Positions 29,688 through 36,670 of a DNA stretch of 64,000 nucleotides are shown piece by piece (positions within the stretch are counted from its first letter, which is position 1; each line of letters begins with the position of its first letter). The notes beneath the pieces were generated by a model, which saw only the letters and a list, made by a program, of their open reading frames with translations, had not been told where the DNA came from and did not search any database. A program made the position numbers and the translations under genes. Source of the DNA: an uncultured Pelagibacteraceae bacterium (GTDB lineage: Bacteria; Pseudomonadota; Alphaproteobacteria; Pelagibacterales; Pelagibacteraceae); assembly GCA_902564265.1 (NCBI GenBank), contig CACFAI010000002.1:87418-151417 (forward strand). The letters run 5' to 3'.

Positions 29688-31145
29688 TCAATCACTTGCT
29701 AATAAGTAATACGTAATACCTGCGATTATAAAACCTATTATAAAAGAAAAAGTATCCAAAAACATAAATTTTGAATTCCAAATTGGTGCTGAAGAAAAAA
29801 TAAATCCAATTAAAAATACATAAACAGCTTTTAAATGCCAGCCTGCTGAATACAAGTATACACTATCACTTCTCGCCGAAAACAAGTCTTTATTTTTAAT
29901 TTCCTTATTCTTGATTAAGTAATAATCAACAATCATTACACCAAAAATTGGTCCAAAAAAAGCTGCAAGAGTATCTATGATTGACATAGATCCATTTTGA
30001 CTGAAAAAAGGTGTCCATAGAATTCCAATGAAAAAACCAACTAGTATAATCAAAAGTCCAGAACTTTTTAATGACAGGCTGCTTGGAAATAAATTGATTA
30101 AAATATTCTGTGAAGGAAAATAATTAGCAATCAAATTTGTTGATGATGAGGCAATAAAAATAAAGATTAATACTGTAACAGTTATATAAGTATTGTTAAT
30201 TTTACCTATAATATCTGTCGGATTTGTAAGTAAATTTTGAGTTGGTGTAAAACTACTTTTGAAAAAAATATCAACGCCAATTACTATTACTAACAAAAAA
30301 AATGAATAGATAATTGTGCTAATTAATAAGCTCAAGTTACCTTTAAGAAGTTCTTTTGAGCTCTTTACGTATCTTGAATAGTCTCCAAAATTCATAATCA
30401 AAATAGAAAAATATGCAAAAAAAGTACCTGTGATACCAATCATACTTTTAAATTGAAAATTATTAAAACCTGCCTCCAGATTCATTTTATCTAAAAAGGA
30501 GTCCATAACAAATAAGTCCGAGTCAGCTATTAGGACTATGAAAAATAGAATTAAACCTGAATAAACGAACAAAGCTGAGAAATTAATGAAATATTTTATA
30601 AATTTTTGTCCCCTGCTGAATAAAACATATTGAATAAAAATTGTAAAAACAAAACTGACCCAATCTATTAAATTCATGGTCATAAAATAGTTTAAAAATA
30701 TATCGTTATCTAGCAAATCAATATCAATTTGATTTAAAGAAATTCTAATTAAGTAGCCAATGGATCTAGAAATAAAGTATGTTTGAACACCAAAGAAAAA
30801 TATACCAACTATACCTCTTATTAAACTTATAAACTTTGCTCCTTGATATCCAGATGATACTCTTAAAAAAACTGGAAAGGGAATTCCATGCTTTTGTGAG
30901 GGTTTTCCAATAATATAGGATAAGTAACTTACCAACAAGGAAGCTAGTAAACTTCCAAAAAAAACCTCATAAAAATTAAAATTATAAACAAAATATAATG
31001 AAGCTATTAATGCAAAAGACATTATGCTTTGAAGCCCTACGGACCAAAAACAAAACATATCTTTCCAATCCCAATTTTTATCAATAGGATTTACAGAAAC
31101 GATCTCCCAGTTAGTAAGATTAAATTTTTCTTTTTCCAAGCTCAC
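29688..31145 (-). CDS. NCS1 family nucleobase/hydantoin transporter
   Basis: A 485-residue inner-membrane carrier with about 12 helices. Family landmarks are the N-terminal WDWKDMFCFWSVGLQ region before helix 1, the PFPVFLRVSSGYQGAKF segment, and the late FFGPIFGVMIVDYYLIKN helix that ends in the typical DYY motif. NCS1 carriers import purines, cytosine, allantoin or hydantoins with Na+ or H+. The substrate cannot be set from sequence, and no salvage enzymes adjoin it. Confidence 0.88.
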   Translation of the reverse strand: MSLEKEKFNLTNWEIVSVNPIDKNWDWKDMFCFWSVGLQSIMSFALIASLYFVYNFNFYEVFFGSLLASLLVSYLSYIIGKPSQKHGIPFPVFLRVSSGYQGAKFISLIRGIVGIFFFGVQTYFISRSIGYLIRISLNQIDIDLLDNDIFLNYFMTMNLIDWVSFVFTIFIQYVLFSRGQKFIKYFINFSALFVYSGLILFFIVLIADSDLFVMDSFLDKMNLEAGFNNFQFKSMIGITGTFFAYFSILIMNFGDYSRYVKSSKELLKGNLSLLISTIIYSFFLLVIVIGVDIFFKSSFTPTQNLLTNPTDIIGKINNTYITVTVLIFIFIASSSTNLIANYFPSQNILINLFPSSLSLKSSGLLIILVGFFIGILWTPFFSQNGSMSIIDTLAAFFGPIFGVMIVDYYLIKNKEIKNKDLFSARSDSVYLYSAGWHLKAVYVFLIGFIFSSAPIWNSKFMFLDTFSFIIGFIIAGITYYLLASD

Positions 31146-31341
31146 TATTATATATTAAACAAAAATGTATTACTGTCCATATAAGACAATAGGTAACGAA
31201 ATGAATAATCTAAGTAAAAATAATAATAATCATTAGCTATATTATCTGAAGGTCTATAAACTGGGTCATACCAGCATAAATGTCATTAAATTCCACTATT
31301 ATGATTGCTGAAAAGGGTGCAGATGTGATATTGAAACTAAA

Positions 31342-31920
31342 ATGTTAACGGAGCAAATTTTTATTTTTTTTCAAATCATTTTGATTGATTTAGTTCTTGC
31401 TGGAGATAATGCAATTATTATTGGTATGGTAGCTTCACAATTTCCAGTGGAACAAAGAAAAAAAATAATTTTTTGGGGGATCGGTGTAGCTGTTGTTTTT
31501 AGAATATTTTTTACACTTATTACAGCATACTTGTTGCAAATTTCAGGATTAAAATTGATTGGTGGAATTTTATTATTGTACGTTTGCTATAAACTTTATT
31601 TTGATGTGGTAAAACAGAATAAAAAAAAAGAGGACATCAAAATAAATAACTCATCATTATTTAAAGCTATTTTCACAGTAATTCTTGCAGATATTACAAT
31701 GAGTTTAGACAATGTTTTAGGAGTAGCTGGAGCGGCGCGGGACCATTATTATTTATTAATTTTTGGATTAGCTCTATCAATTATATTAATGGCATTTGCT
31801 GCAACATTAGTTTCTGGTTGGATAAAAAAATATAGATGGATTGGTTGGGTAGGTTTACTAGCAGTTCTTTTAGTTGCAATAGAATTGATTTATAGCGATA
31901 TAAAAGTACTATTATTTTAA
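31342..31920 (+). CDS. TerC family membrane protein (YjbE-like)
   Basis: A 192-residue protein with about six helices and the two TerC repeats with buried acidic residues: DLVLAGDNAIIIGMVAS early and DITMSLDNVLGVAGAA later. TerC proteins are linked to metal-ion, especially manganese, export. The preceding gap of about 195 bases is long for this genome and may contain a regulated leader, though no known riboswitch is recognised in it. The SDR gene follows after 1 base. Confidence 0.9.
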   Translation: MLTEQIFIFFQIILIDLVLAGDNAIIIGMVASQFPVEQRKKIIFWGIGVAVVFRIFFTLITAYLLQISGLKLIGGILLLYVCYKLYFDVVKQNKKKEDIKINNSSLFKAIFTVILADITMSLDNVLGVAGAARDHYYLLIFGLALSIILMAFAATLVSGWIKKYRWIGWVGLLAVLLVAIELIYSDIKVLLF

Positions 31921-31921
31921 G

Positions 31922-32689
31922 ATGTTTCTTAAAAAACAAAATTTAAAAAATAAAATTGCTCTCGTTACTGGTGCTGGAAAAGGTATAGGAAAAGCTTGTG
32001 CTATAGCTTTAGCTGAGGCTGGGGCTAGTTTAATTATTATTAGCAGAACAAAAAAAGACTTAGATCAAGTTTCAAAAATTGTTAAGAAATTTAGATCAAA
32101 GTGTAAATCATACGTTTGCGATATAACAAAATATTCTGAAATTAAATCATTAATAGACTCTCAAAAAAGAATAGATATTTTAGTTAATAATGCTGGAACT
32201 AATATTCCTGGGCATTTTACTAAAGTAAAAAGAAAAGACATGGAATATGTTGTAAAAATAAATACAATGGCCACTTTTAATATTGCTCAACTATCCGCTT
32301 TAAAAATGATCGAGTTAAAGAATAGAAAAAAAGTAGGTGGTGTTATCATTAATATGTCATCACAAATGGGTCATGTAGGTGGGCCTATTAGAAGCGTTTA
32401 TAATATGACTAAGTTTGGTTTTGAGGGACTAACAAAAGGAATGTCTATTGATCTTGCTAAACACAATATAAGAGTGAACACTGTATGCCCTACTTTTGTT
32501 GTTACTCCAATGACGAGTAAATTCTTAAAAGATAAAAAATTTATGAGAGAGGTTCTGGGGAATATTCCACTAGGAAGATTTGCTGAGCTCTCTGATATTG
32601 CTAGTGCTGTGGTATTTCTTGCCTCTGACCAGGCATCAATGATTACTGGCACTTCTTTATTAGTTGATGGAGGATGGACTTCAAAATAA
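31922..32689 (+). CDS. Short-chain dehydrogenase/reductase
   Basis: A 255-residue classical SDR that oxidises or reduces a hydroxyl/keto group with NAD(P). The cofactor motif TGAGKGIG is at about 16-23, the NNAG motif near residue 89, and the catalytic YxxxK (YNMTK) follows a conserved MSSQMG. The C-terminus GTSLLVDGGW is typical. The substrate is unknown. It overlaps the start of the M23 peptidase gene by 16 bases. Confidence 0.92.
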   Translation: MFLKKQNLKNKIALVTGAGKGIGKACAIALAEAGASLIIISRTKKDLDQVSKIVKKFRSKCKSYVCDITKYSEIKSLIDSQKRIDILVNNAGTNIPGHFTKVKRKDMEYVVKINTMATFNIAQLSALKMIELKNRKKVGGVIINMSSQMGHVGGPIRSVYNMTKFGFEGLTKGMSIDLAKHNIRVNTVCPTFVVTPMTSKFLKDKKFMREVLGNIPLGRFAELSDIASAVVFLASDQASMITGTSLLVDGGWTSK

Positions 32690-33474
32690 TAAAATACTTA
32701 ATAATTTTTTTACTTATTCAATTTAATAGTCAGGCAATTGAATTTGATGGAAAGTTTATTCAGGGCCACTTTATAATAGGTAAAACTAATCCCGGAGCTA
32801 AAATCCAAATTGATAAAAAAAATGTAAGAGTTTCAAAGGATGGTTTCTTTGCTTTTGGTCTTGGAAGAGATAGGAAAAATGATGTTCTTATAACAGAAAC
32901 TCTAAATGGAGTAAAAAGACAGATTGTGAAGAAAGTATTAAAAAGAGAGTATAAAATTCAAAGAATAGATGGTTTACCTGAAAAAAAGGTTACGCCTCCA
33001 AAAGAAGTTTATGACAGAATTAGAAAAGAAAATAAACTTATTGGAAAAGCAAGAGCTATAGATACCAATCTTACATTTTTTAAAGATAAATTCATTACTC
33101 CTGTTGATAACGCAGTTATAACTGGAGTTTATGGAAGTCAAAGAATTCTGAACGGAAAGCCGAGATGGCCACACTATGGTTTAGACTATGCGCAAAAAAC
33201 TGGAACTCCAATAAAGGCAATGTTAAGTGGTGTCGTTACTCTTGCAGAACAAGATCTTTATTATACTGGAGCAACATTAATTTTTGATCATGGTCATGGA
33301 ATTTCAACTTTATATATGCATATGAATGAAATTTTCGTTGAAATGGGACAAGAGGTTAAAAAAGGTGAAATAATTGGTACCGTTGGGAAATCAGGTCGCG
33401 CTACAGGACCTCATTTAGATGTTAGATTAAACTGGTTTGAGATTAAATTAGATCCAGGGAGTGTACTAAACTAA
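32674..33474 (+). CDS. M23 family metallopeptidase, exported
   Basis: A 266-residue LytM-type protein probably acting on peptidoglycan in the periplasm. A signal peptide spans about residues 6-21. The middle is an unassigned domain with a basic linker, and the C-terminal 120 residues carry the peptidase motifs HYGLDYAQKTGTP (HxxxD), HGHGISTLYMHM (HxH-like) and GPHLDVRLNW. Zinc ligands therefore appear complete. It shares one base with the next start. Confidence 0.92.
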   Translation: MDFKIIKYLIIFLLIQFNSQAIEFDGKFIQGHFIIGKTNPGAKIQIDKKNVRVSKDGFFAFGLGRDRKNDVLITETLNGVKRQIVKKVLKREYKIQRIDGLPEKKVTPPKEVYDRIRKENKLIGKARAIDTNLTFFKDKFITPVDNAVITGVYGSQRILNGKPRWPHYGLDYAQKTGTPIKAMLSGVVTLAEQDLYYTGATLIFDHGHGISTLYMHMNEIFVEMGQEVKKGEIIGTVGKSGRATGPHLDVRLNWFEIKLDPGSVLN

Positions 33475-34247
33475 TGAAAAAAGAAATTGAAAAAATTGCA
33501 GATAAATTGGTTAATGCATACAAAAAAAATAAACTTATAAATCCAATCCCAACAAAGTATATAAAAAATATCAAAAACGCCACAAGTCTTAGAAAACTTT
33601 GTGAGTCTAAAATTAAAACAAAAGTTGTGGGTTTTAAAGCTGGAGGTACTGCACTACCAGTTCTAAAAAAATTGAAAGAGAAAGAACCGTTTTATTCTGC
33701 AATATTTAAAAACAATGTTTTGAAAAGTGGAAAAAGCGTAAAAATCAATCCTTCAACTTTGGGTATAGAAGTTGAAGTTGGGTATGTAATTAATAAAAAA
33801 TTTTTTGACAATAGAGGAATGGTTACAATGAAGAATGTAAGTAAATTTATTAGTCATATGATGCCTTGTATCGAAGTAGTTGGATACAGACAGAAAAAAA
33901 AAGGAATAAAATTTTTAGGTGATTTGGCAAGTGATTTTGGTGCTAATATAAAATTTGTTGTTGGTTCAAAAAAGAAATTTAAAAGATTGAATATAGATAA
34001 TCTTAAGTGCAGCATAAAAAATGTTAAAACAGGCGATGTAATTTATGGAAATACTAATACTGTTTATATTAATCCACTTAATTCCTTAAGATTTGTTTTG
34101 AATAAAATGAGAAAAGATAAGGTTAAATTAAATTCTAATTTTTTTGTGTTTACTGGTTCTGCAGTTGGAGTTGTTCCCCTTAATAACAAAGGAATGTACA
34201 TAGCTAAGATTGACAAAATCGGAACTGTAAAATCAGCGATCCGTTAA
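33474..34247 (+). CDS. 2-keto-4-pentenoate hydratase-like protein (FAH superfamily)
   Basis: A 257-residue protein of the MhpD/HpcG branch of the fumarylacetoacetate hydrolase superfamily. Segments KVVGFKAGG, PSTLGIEVEVGYVI (acidic metal ligands) and MPCIEVVGYR, and the late FTGSAVGVVPLN, match the hydratase/decarboxylase fold. No other aromatic meta-cleavage genes are nearby, so a catabolic role is not supported by context. It is preceded and followed by coupled genes. Confidence 0.82.
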   Translation: MKKEIEKIADKLVNAYKKNKLINPIPTKYIKNIKNATSLRKLCESKIKTKVVGFKAGGTALPVLKKLKEKEPFYSAIFKNNVLKSGKSVKINPSTLGIEVEVGYVINKKFFDNRGMVTMKNVSKFISHMMPCIEVVGYRQKKKGIKFLGDLASDFGANIKFVVGSKKKFKRLNIDNLKCSIKNVKTGDVIYGNTNTVYINPLNSLRFVLNKMRKDKVKLNSNFFVFTGSAVGVVPLNNKGMYIAKIDKIGTVKSAIR

Positions 34248-34387
34248 TGTTTGCGATAAAAAAATTTCTTAAAGAGAGTAAAATAGGAAGATACTTAGTT
34301 GCTGGAAGTTTTTTTTTCTTTCTAATTAAAGGATTAGTTTGGTTAGTTATAATTGCTCTTGCCTGGTTTGGTGTAGCAAAAATATAA
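34247..34387 (+). CDS. Small single-helix membrane protein
   Basis: A 46-residue frame that starts on the last base of the hydratase stop (TAATG). The N-terminus is basic (KKFLKESKIGR) and a long hydrophobic stretch covers residues 17-44, so it is probably an inner-membrane protein. No family is recognised. Translational coupling to the previous gene is the main support. Confidence 0.6.
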   Translation: MFAIKKFLKESKIGRYLVAGSFFFFLIKGLVWLVIIALAWFGVAKI

Positions 34388-34456
34388 TAAAATTATTAAC
34401 AAAAATATTAATGCTCTTAATTATTGCGGTTAAATTACGAGAATATATATTAAAGA

Positions 34457-34759
34457 TTAAATAACTACTTCAAATCCCTCAAAATTTGGATGACCTAAAT
34501 ACAGCCCCTTGTGTTGTCCAGAGTTTTTATGAGCTAACCTAAATGCCTCGGATTTTGTCCAATTAATAAAATCATCTTTAGATTTCCAAATACTATGAGA
34601 TGCATACAAAGTGTGCTCATCATTCGTGTCACCTTTAACTAAATGAAATTCTTTAAATCCAGGTACATCTTTTAAATGCGTGTCTCTATTTTTCCAAACA
34701 TCTTCAAACTCTTTTTCTTTACCAAGAACAATTTTAAAACGATTCATTGCTATATACAT
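34457..34759 (-). CDS. Antibiotic biosynthesis monooxygenase (ABM) domain protein
   Basis: A 100-residue protein of the dimeric alpha/beta-barrel ABM fold, which includes heme-degrading HmoA/IsdG-like enzymes and quinol monooxygenases. The N-terminal strand MYIAMNRFKI, the PGFKEFHLVKG segment and the SIWKSKDDFINWTKSEAF segment fit the fold, with a late histidine-containing SGQH. Whether it degrades heme is uncertain. It faces the small secreted-protein gene at 34871. Confidence 0.8.
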   Translation of the reverse strand: MYIAMNRFKIVLGKEKEFEDVWKNRDTHLKDVPGFKEFHLVKGDTNDEHTLYASHSIWKSKDDFINWTKSEAFRLAHKNSGQHKGLYLGHPNFEGFEVVI

Positions 34760-34870
34760 GACTCACTATATATAGTTTCTTTTCTAAGTTTAACATCTTA
34801 ATTGGTGTGACACTCTGTTGCTTAATTTAAACGTTTTAATGCCTACATAAAATCCAACGAAAGGATAACA

Positions 34871-35077
34871 ATGAATAAATTTGTTCTAATTTTATCGTTT
34901 GTACTATTTGTAAGTTCAGCATTTGCAGGTTCTTGCCCAATGATGGCAAAAGGTGTTGATGCAAAAATAGCTGAAGCACAAAAACTAAGGGACGCAGGTA
35001 TGAAAGCTCACGAAAATGGTGATCACGCTAAGTCCGAAGAATTACTTGGTAAAGCTTTAGAAATGTTCAAAGGATAA
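34871..35077 (+). CDS. Small secreted protein with TPR-like helix pair
   Basis: A 68-residue protein with a clear signal peptide (residues 1-19, cleavage after AFA). The mature part, about 49 residues, begins GSCPMM and holds two amphipathic helices with an A/L/G pattern like a single tetratricopeptide repeat (KLRDAGMKAHENGDHAKSEE). A strong purine-rich ribosome-binding site (AAAGGAT) lies just upstream at 34860-34866. A GC-rich hairpin follows 16 bases after the stop. The function is not known. Confidence 0.8.
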   Translation: MNKFVLILSFVLFVSSAFAGSCPMMAKGVDAKIAEAQKLRDAGMKAHENGDHAKSEELLGKALEMFKG

Positions 35078-35092
35078 TCAATTTCGAAGTTT

Positions 35093-35117
35093 GGGGCACC
35101 TTGCAAAAGAGTGCCCC
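35093..35117 (+). repeat. GC-rich hairpin repeat, copy 1
   Basis: An inverted repeat GGGGCAC/GTGCCCC (7 bp) with an 11-base loop, just after the small secreted-protein gene. It is 21 of 25 bases identical to the copy at 35260. It might end transcription, but no T-run follows on the plus strand, so it is not a standard intrinsic terminator. Confidence 0.8.
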
Positions 35118-35189
35118 ATTTAAAAAAACTCTCACTACTAGAAACAAATCGTTGGATATTGTAAAATATAATTAACGAAAGGATTCGTC

Positions 35190-35243
35190 ATGGGAATGGA
35201 AATAGCAGTGTTTATTCTTATAGCTATGATAGTAAATAGTTAA
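35190..35243 (+). CDS. Possible 17-residue hydrophobic micropeptide
   Basis: Starts with ATG and reads MGMEIAVFILIAMIVNS. It has the same 11-base leader AACGAAAGGAT (35174-35184) that precedes the secreted-protein gene at 34871, and a copy of the same hairpin follows. It could be a membrane micropeptide or the remnant of a duplicated gene whose body was deleted. Translation is suggested only by the conserved ribosome-binding context. Confidence 0.4.
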   Translation: MGMEIAVFILIAMIVNS

Positions 35244-35259
35244 TAAGTTTTGGGGTCTC

Positions 35260-35284
35260 GGGGCACCTGGCAACAGAACGCCCC
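35260..35284 (+). repeat. GC-rich hairpin repeat, copy 2
   Basis: Second copy of the 25-base element. The stem is reduced to GGGGC/GCCCC because two inner pairs are mismatched, while the loop sequence is largely conserved. It follows the 17-codon frame by 16 bases, the same spacing as copy 1 after its gene. Confidence 0.78.
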
Positions 35285-35291
35285 TTTAAAA

Positions 35292-35681
35292 TCACCAAGT
35301 TAATTTTTTGCCCGATGCCTTTACTTCTTCTTCATACATCATAAGAATAGTCGAATACATACACATGCCCTCTAGTAACGAATTCATACAGTATGTTTGT
35401 ATAACATTATTAAGTATTACTTCTTCTTTTGCTTTTGTTAATTTTTTAAATGAATTTAATTCCTCTTCTTCCATCATTCTTAGTAATGAATTTGTACACA
35501 TGCTTTTTAACATTTCATCTTCGCAATAAATTTCATAAACATTTTTCTCAATAAAAGTGATGATCTTTTTCTTTTCTTGATCTGATCCTCTAAAATCAAG
35601 TGGGTGAGGTATATTTTTTGCAAAAGATGGTTTAATCAAAAACATCAAAACTAGAAAGATATATAGAGACAGTTTTCTCAT
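35292..35681 (-). CDS. Small exported protein with paired cysteines
   Basis: A 129-residue protein with signal peptide MRKLSLYIFLVLMFLIKPSFA. The mature part contains two similar segments, each with a Y-C...M-C pattern: YCEDEMLKSMCTNSLLRMMEEEE and YCMNSLLEGMCMYSTILMMYEEE. This points to an internal duplication of about 45 residues, possibly with disulfides. No known family is recognised. The neighbouring gene at 35692 shares its signal peptide. Confidence 0.7.
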   Translation of the reverse strand: MRKLSLYIFLVLMFLIKPSFAKNIPHPLDFRGSDQEKKKIITFIEKNVYEIYCEDEMLKSMCTNSLLRMMEEEELNSFKKLTKAKEEVILNNVIQTYCMNSLLEGMCMYSTILMMYEEEVKASGKKLTW

Positions 35682-35691
35682 AATTTACACT

Positions 35692-36138
35692 TTATAAATT
35701 ATCCTTTAGAAAATTAATCTTTTTTAATAGAGAACCATGTTTGCTGTATAATTCTATTATTTTATCCATTTTGGTTTGTAATTTAGTTTTATCTATAAAA
35801 TCTAATTTTTCTCCATTATCAAGTTTTCTTCCTATTTCTAATAAATTGCTTTGTAAATTTTCACTATCAAATACATTCATTAAATTAAGTTGGCCATCCA
35901 ATCTTAGAGCAACTTTTTTACATTTATCACCCCATTTTTTGAAATATTTTATTTCATTTACACAGTCTTCTAAAAAACTATTTTCAAATTCAAATCCTAA
36001 AATTACTTCATCCATTATTTCTATAGTTTCCTTATTATTTACAGTTTTAACTTTATTTAATAATTCCTCATAATTTGCAGCGAACCCAACATTGCACCAC
36101 ATCAAAACCAGAAAGATGTACAGAGATAGTTTTTTCAT
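35692..36138 (-). CDS. Small exported helical protein, shared signal peptide
   Basis: A 148-residue protein with signal peptide MKKLSLYIFLVLMWCNVGFA. The mature part is predicted helical, lysine- and leucine-rich, with two cysteines (CVNEIKYFKKWGDKC). No family is recognised. It is 10 bases upstream of the gene at 35292, and its first 13 codons are nearly identical to that gene, mostly with synonymous differences, while the mature parts are unrelated. Confidence 0.7.
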   Translation of the reverse strand: MKKLSLYIFLVLMWCNVGFAANYEELLNKVKTVNNKETIEIMDEVILGFEFENSFLEDCVNEIKYFKKWGDKCKKVALRLDGQLNLMNVFDSENLQSNLLEIGRKLDNGEKLDFIDKTKLQTKMDKIIELYSKHGSLLKKINFLKDNL

Positions 36139-36262
36139 AAATTTATTTTAACAAAATTTACAATGAAGTGACATATCCAAAAAACCATGTAAAAAGAAAA
36201 TAATCAATTCTCTAAATGAATTGTTTTGATAAAACAGGCAAATATGCTATTTTTTTATCTAA

Positions 36263-36283
36263 TGCCGGGCAAAAGAACACCCA
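36263..36283 (+). repeat. Degenerate third copy of the hairpin-associated repeat
   Basis: A 21-base segment matching copy 2 at 15 positions, including the core GGCA.AAGAAC and the CCC end. It is GC-rich in a very AT-rich spacer. The flanking stem is mostly lost. It lies 10 bases before the start of the small membrane protein at 36293. Confidence 0.45.
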
Positions 36284-36292
36284 TAAAAAATT

Positions 36293-36523
36293 ATGGTAAA
36301 AAATAAAATTTTTATATTTATAATACATCCTCTTCTAATGGGTTTTTTGTCAGTCTATTTATTGTCTGATGAAACGTTTTATCCACTATTCTTAAAAGAT
36401 TTTTCACCCTTGATAGCAATATTTATAATTGCTGTGGTATTTTTAATTATAAATTTAGTTATATTTATCCTAACATATTGTTTAAAGAAAATATTAAAAA
36501 TTGAAGATGTAAAAAAAAAATAA
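36293..36523 (+). CDS. Small two-helix membrane protein
   Basis: A 76-residue protein with two hydrophobic segments (about residues 6-25 and 38-64) joined by a short acidic-aromatic loop and ending in a basic KKILKIEDVKKK tail. No family is recognised. It is isolated on the plus strand with a repeat copy upstream and no near neighbour in its direction. Confidence 0.55.
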   Translation: MVKNKIFIFIIHPLLMGFLSVYLLSDETFYPLFLKDFSPLIAIFIIAVVFLIINLVIFILTYCLKKILKIEDVKKK

Positions 36524-36556
36524 ACCGACCGAATTACAGAACGCATATTTCTTAAA

Positions 36557-36670
36557 TTATTTGTTTTTCTTTTTTTCTCTTTTAATTTTTCTCTTTTCCT
36601 TAAAAGATAACTTAGGTTTTTTCATTACACTAGAATCTTTAAATGATTTACCACTGTATCTCTTAGACAT
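36557..36670 (-). CDS. Small lysine-rich basic protein
   Basis: A 37-residue frame beginning MSKRYSGKSFKDSS and ending in a lysine/arginine-rich tract. Its start overlaps the end of the polytopic membrane protein gene by 8 bases in the same direction, so it may be the last gene of that operon. The composition suggests RNA or ribosome binding, but this is only inference. Too few landmarks exist for a family call. Confidence 0.5.
   Translation of the reverse strand: MSKRYSGKSFKDSSVMKKPKLSFKEKRKIKREKKKNK

Noticed and set aside
31146..31341. Possible manganese (yybP-ykoY) riboswitch before the TerC gene
   Set aside because: TerC genes are often under this riboswitch and the leader is long, with a small CTGG/CCAG hairpin at 31261-31274, but the conserved riboswitch sequence blocks could not be found, so no call was made.
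36205..36230. Hairpin CAATTC/GAATTG followed by TTTTG as a terminator
   Set aside because: The stem is AT-rich and short, the T-run is interrupted, and no plus-strand gene ends just upstream.
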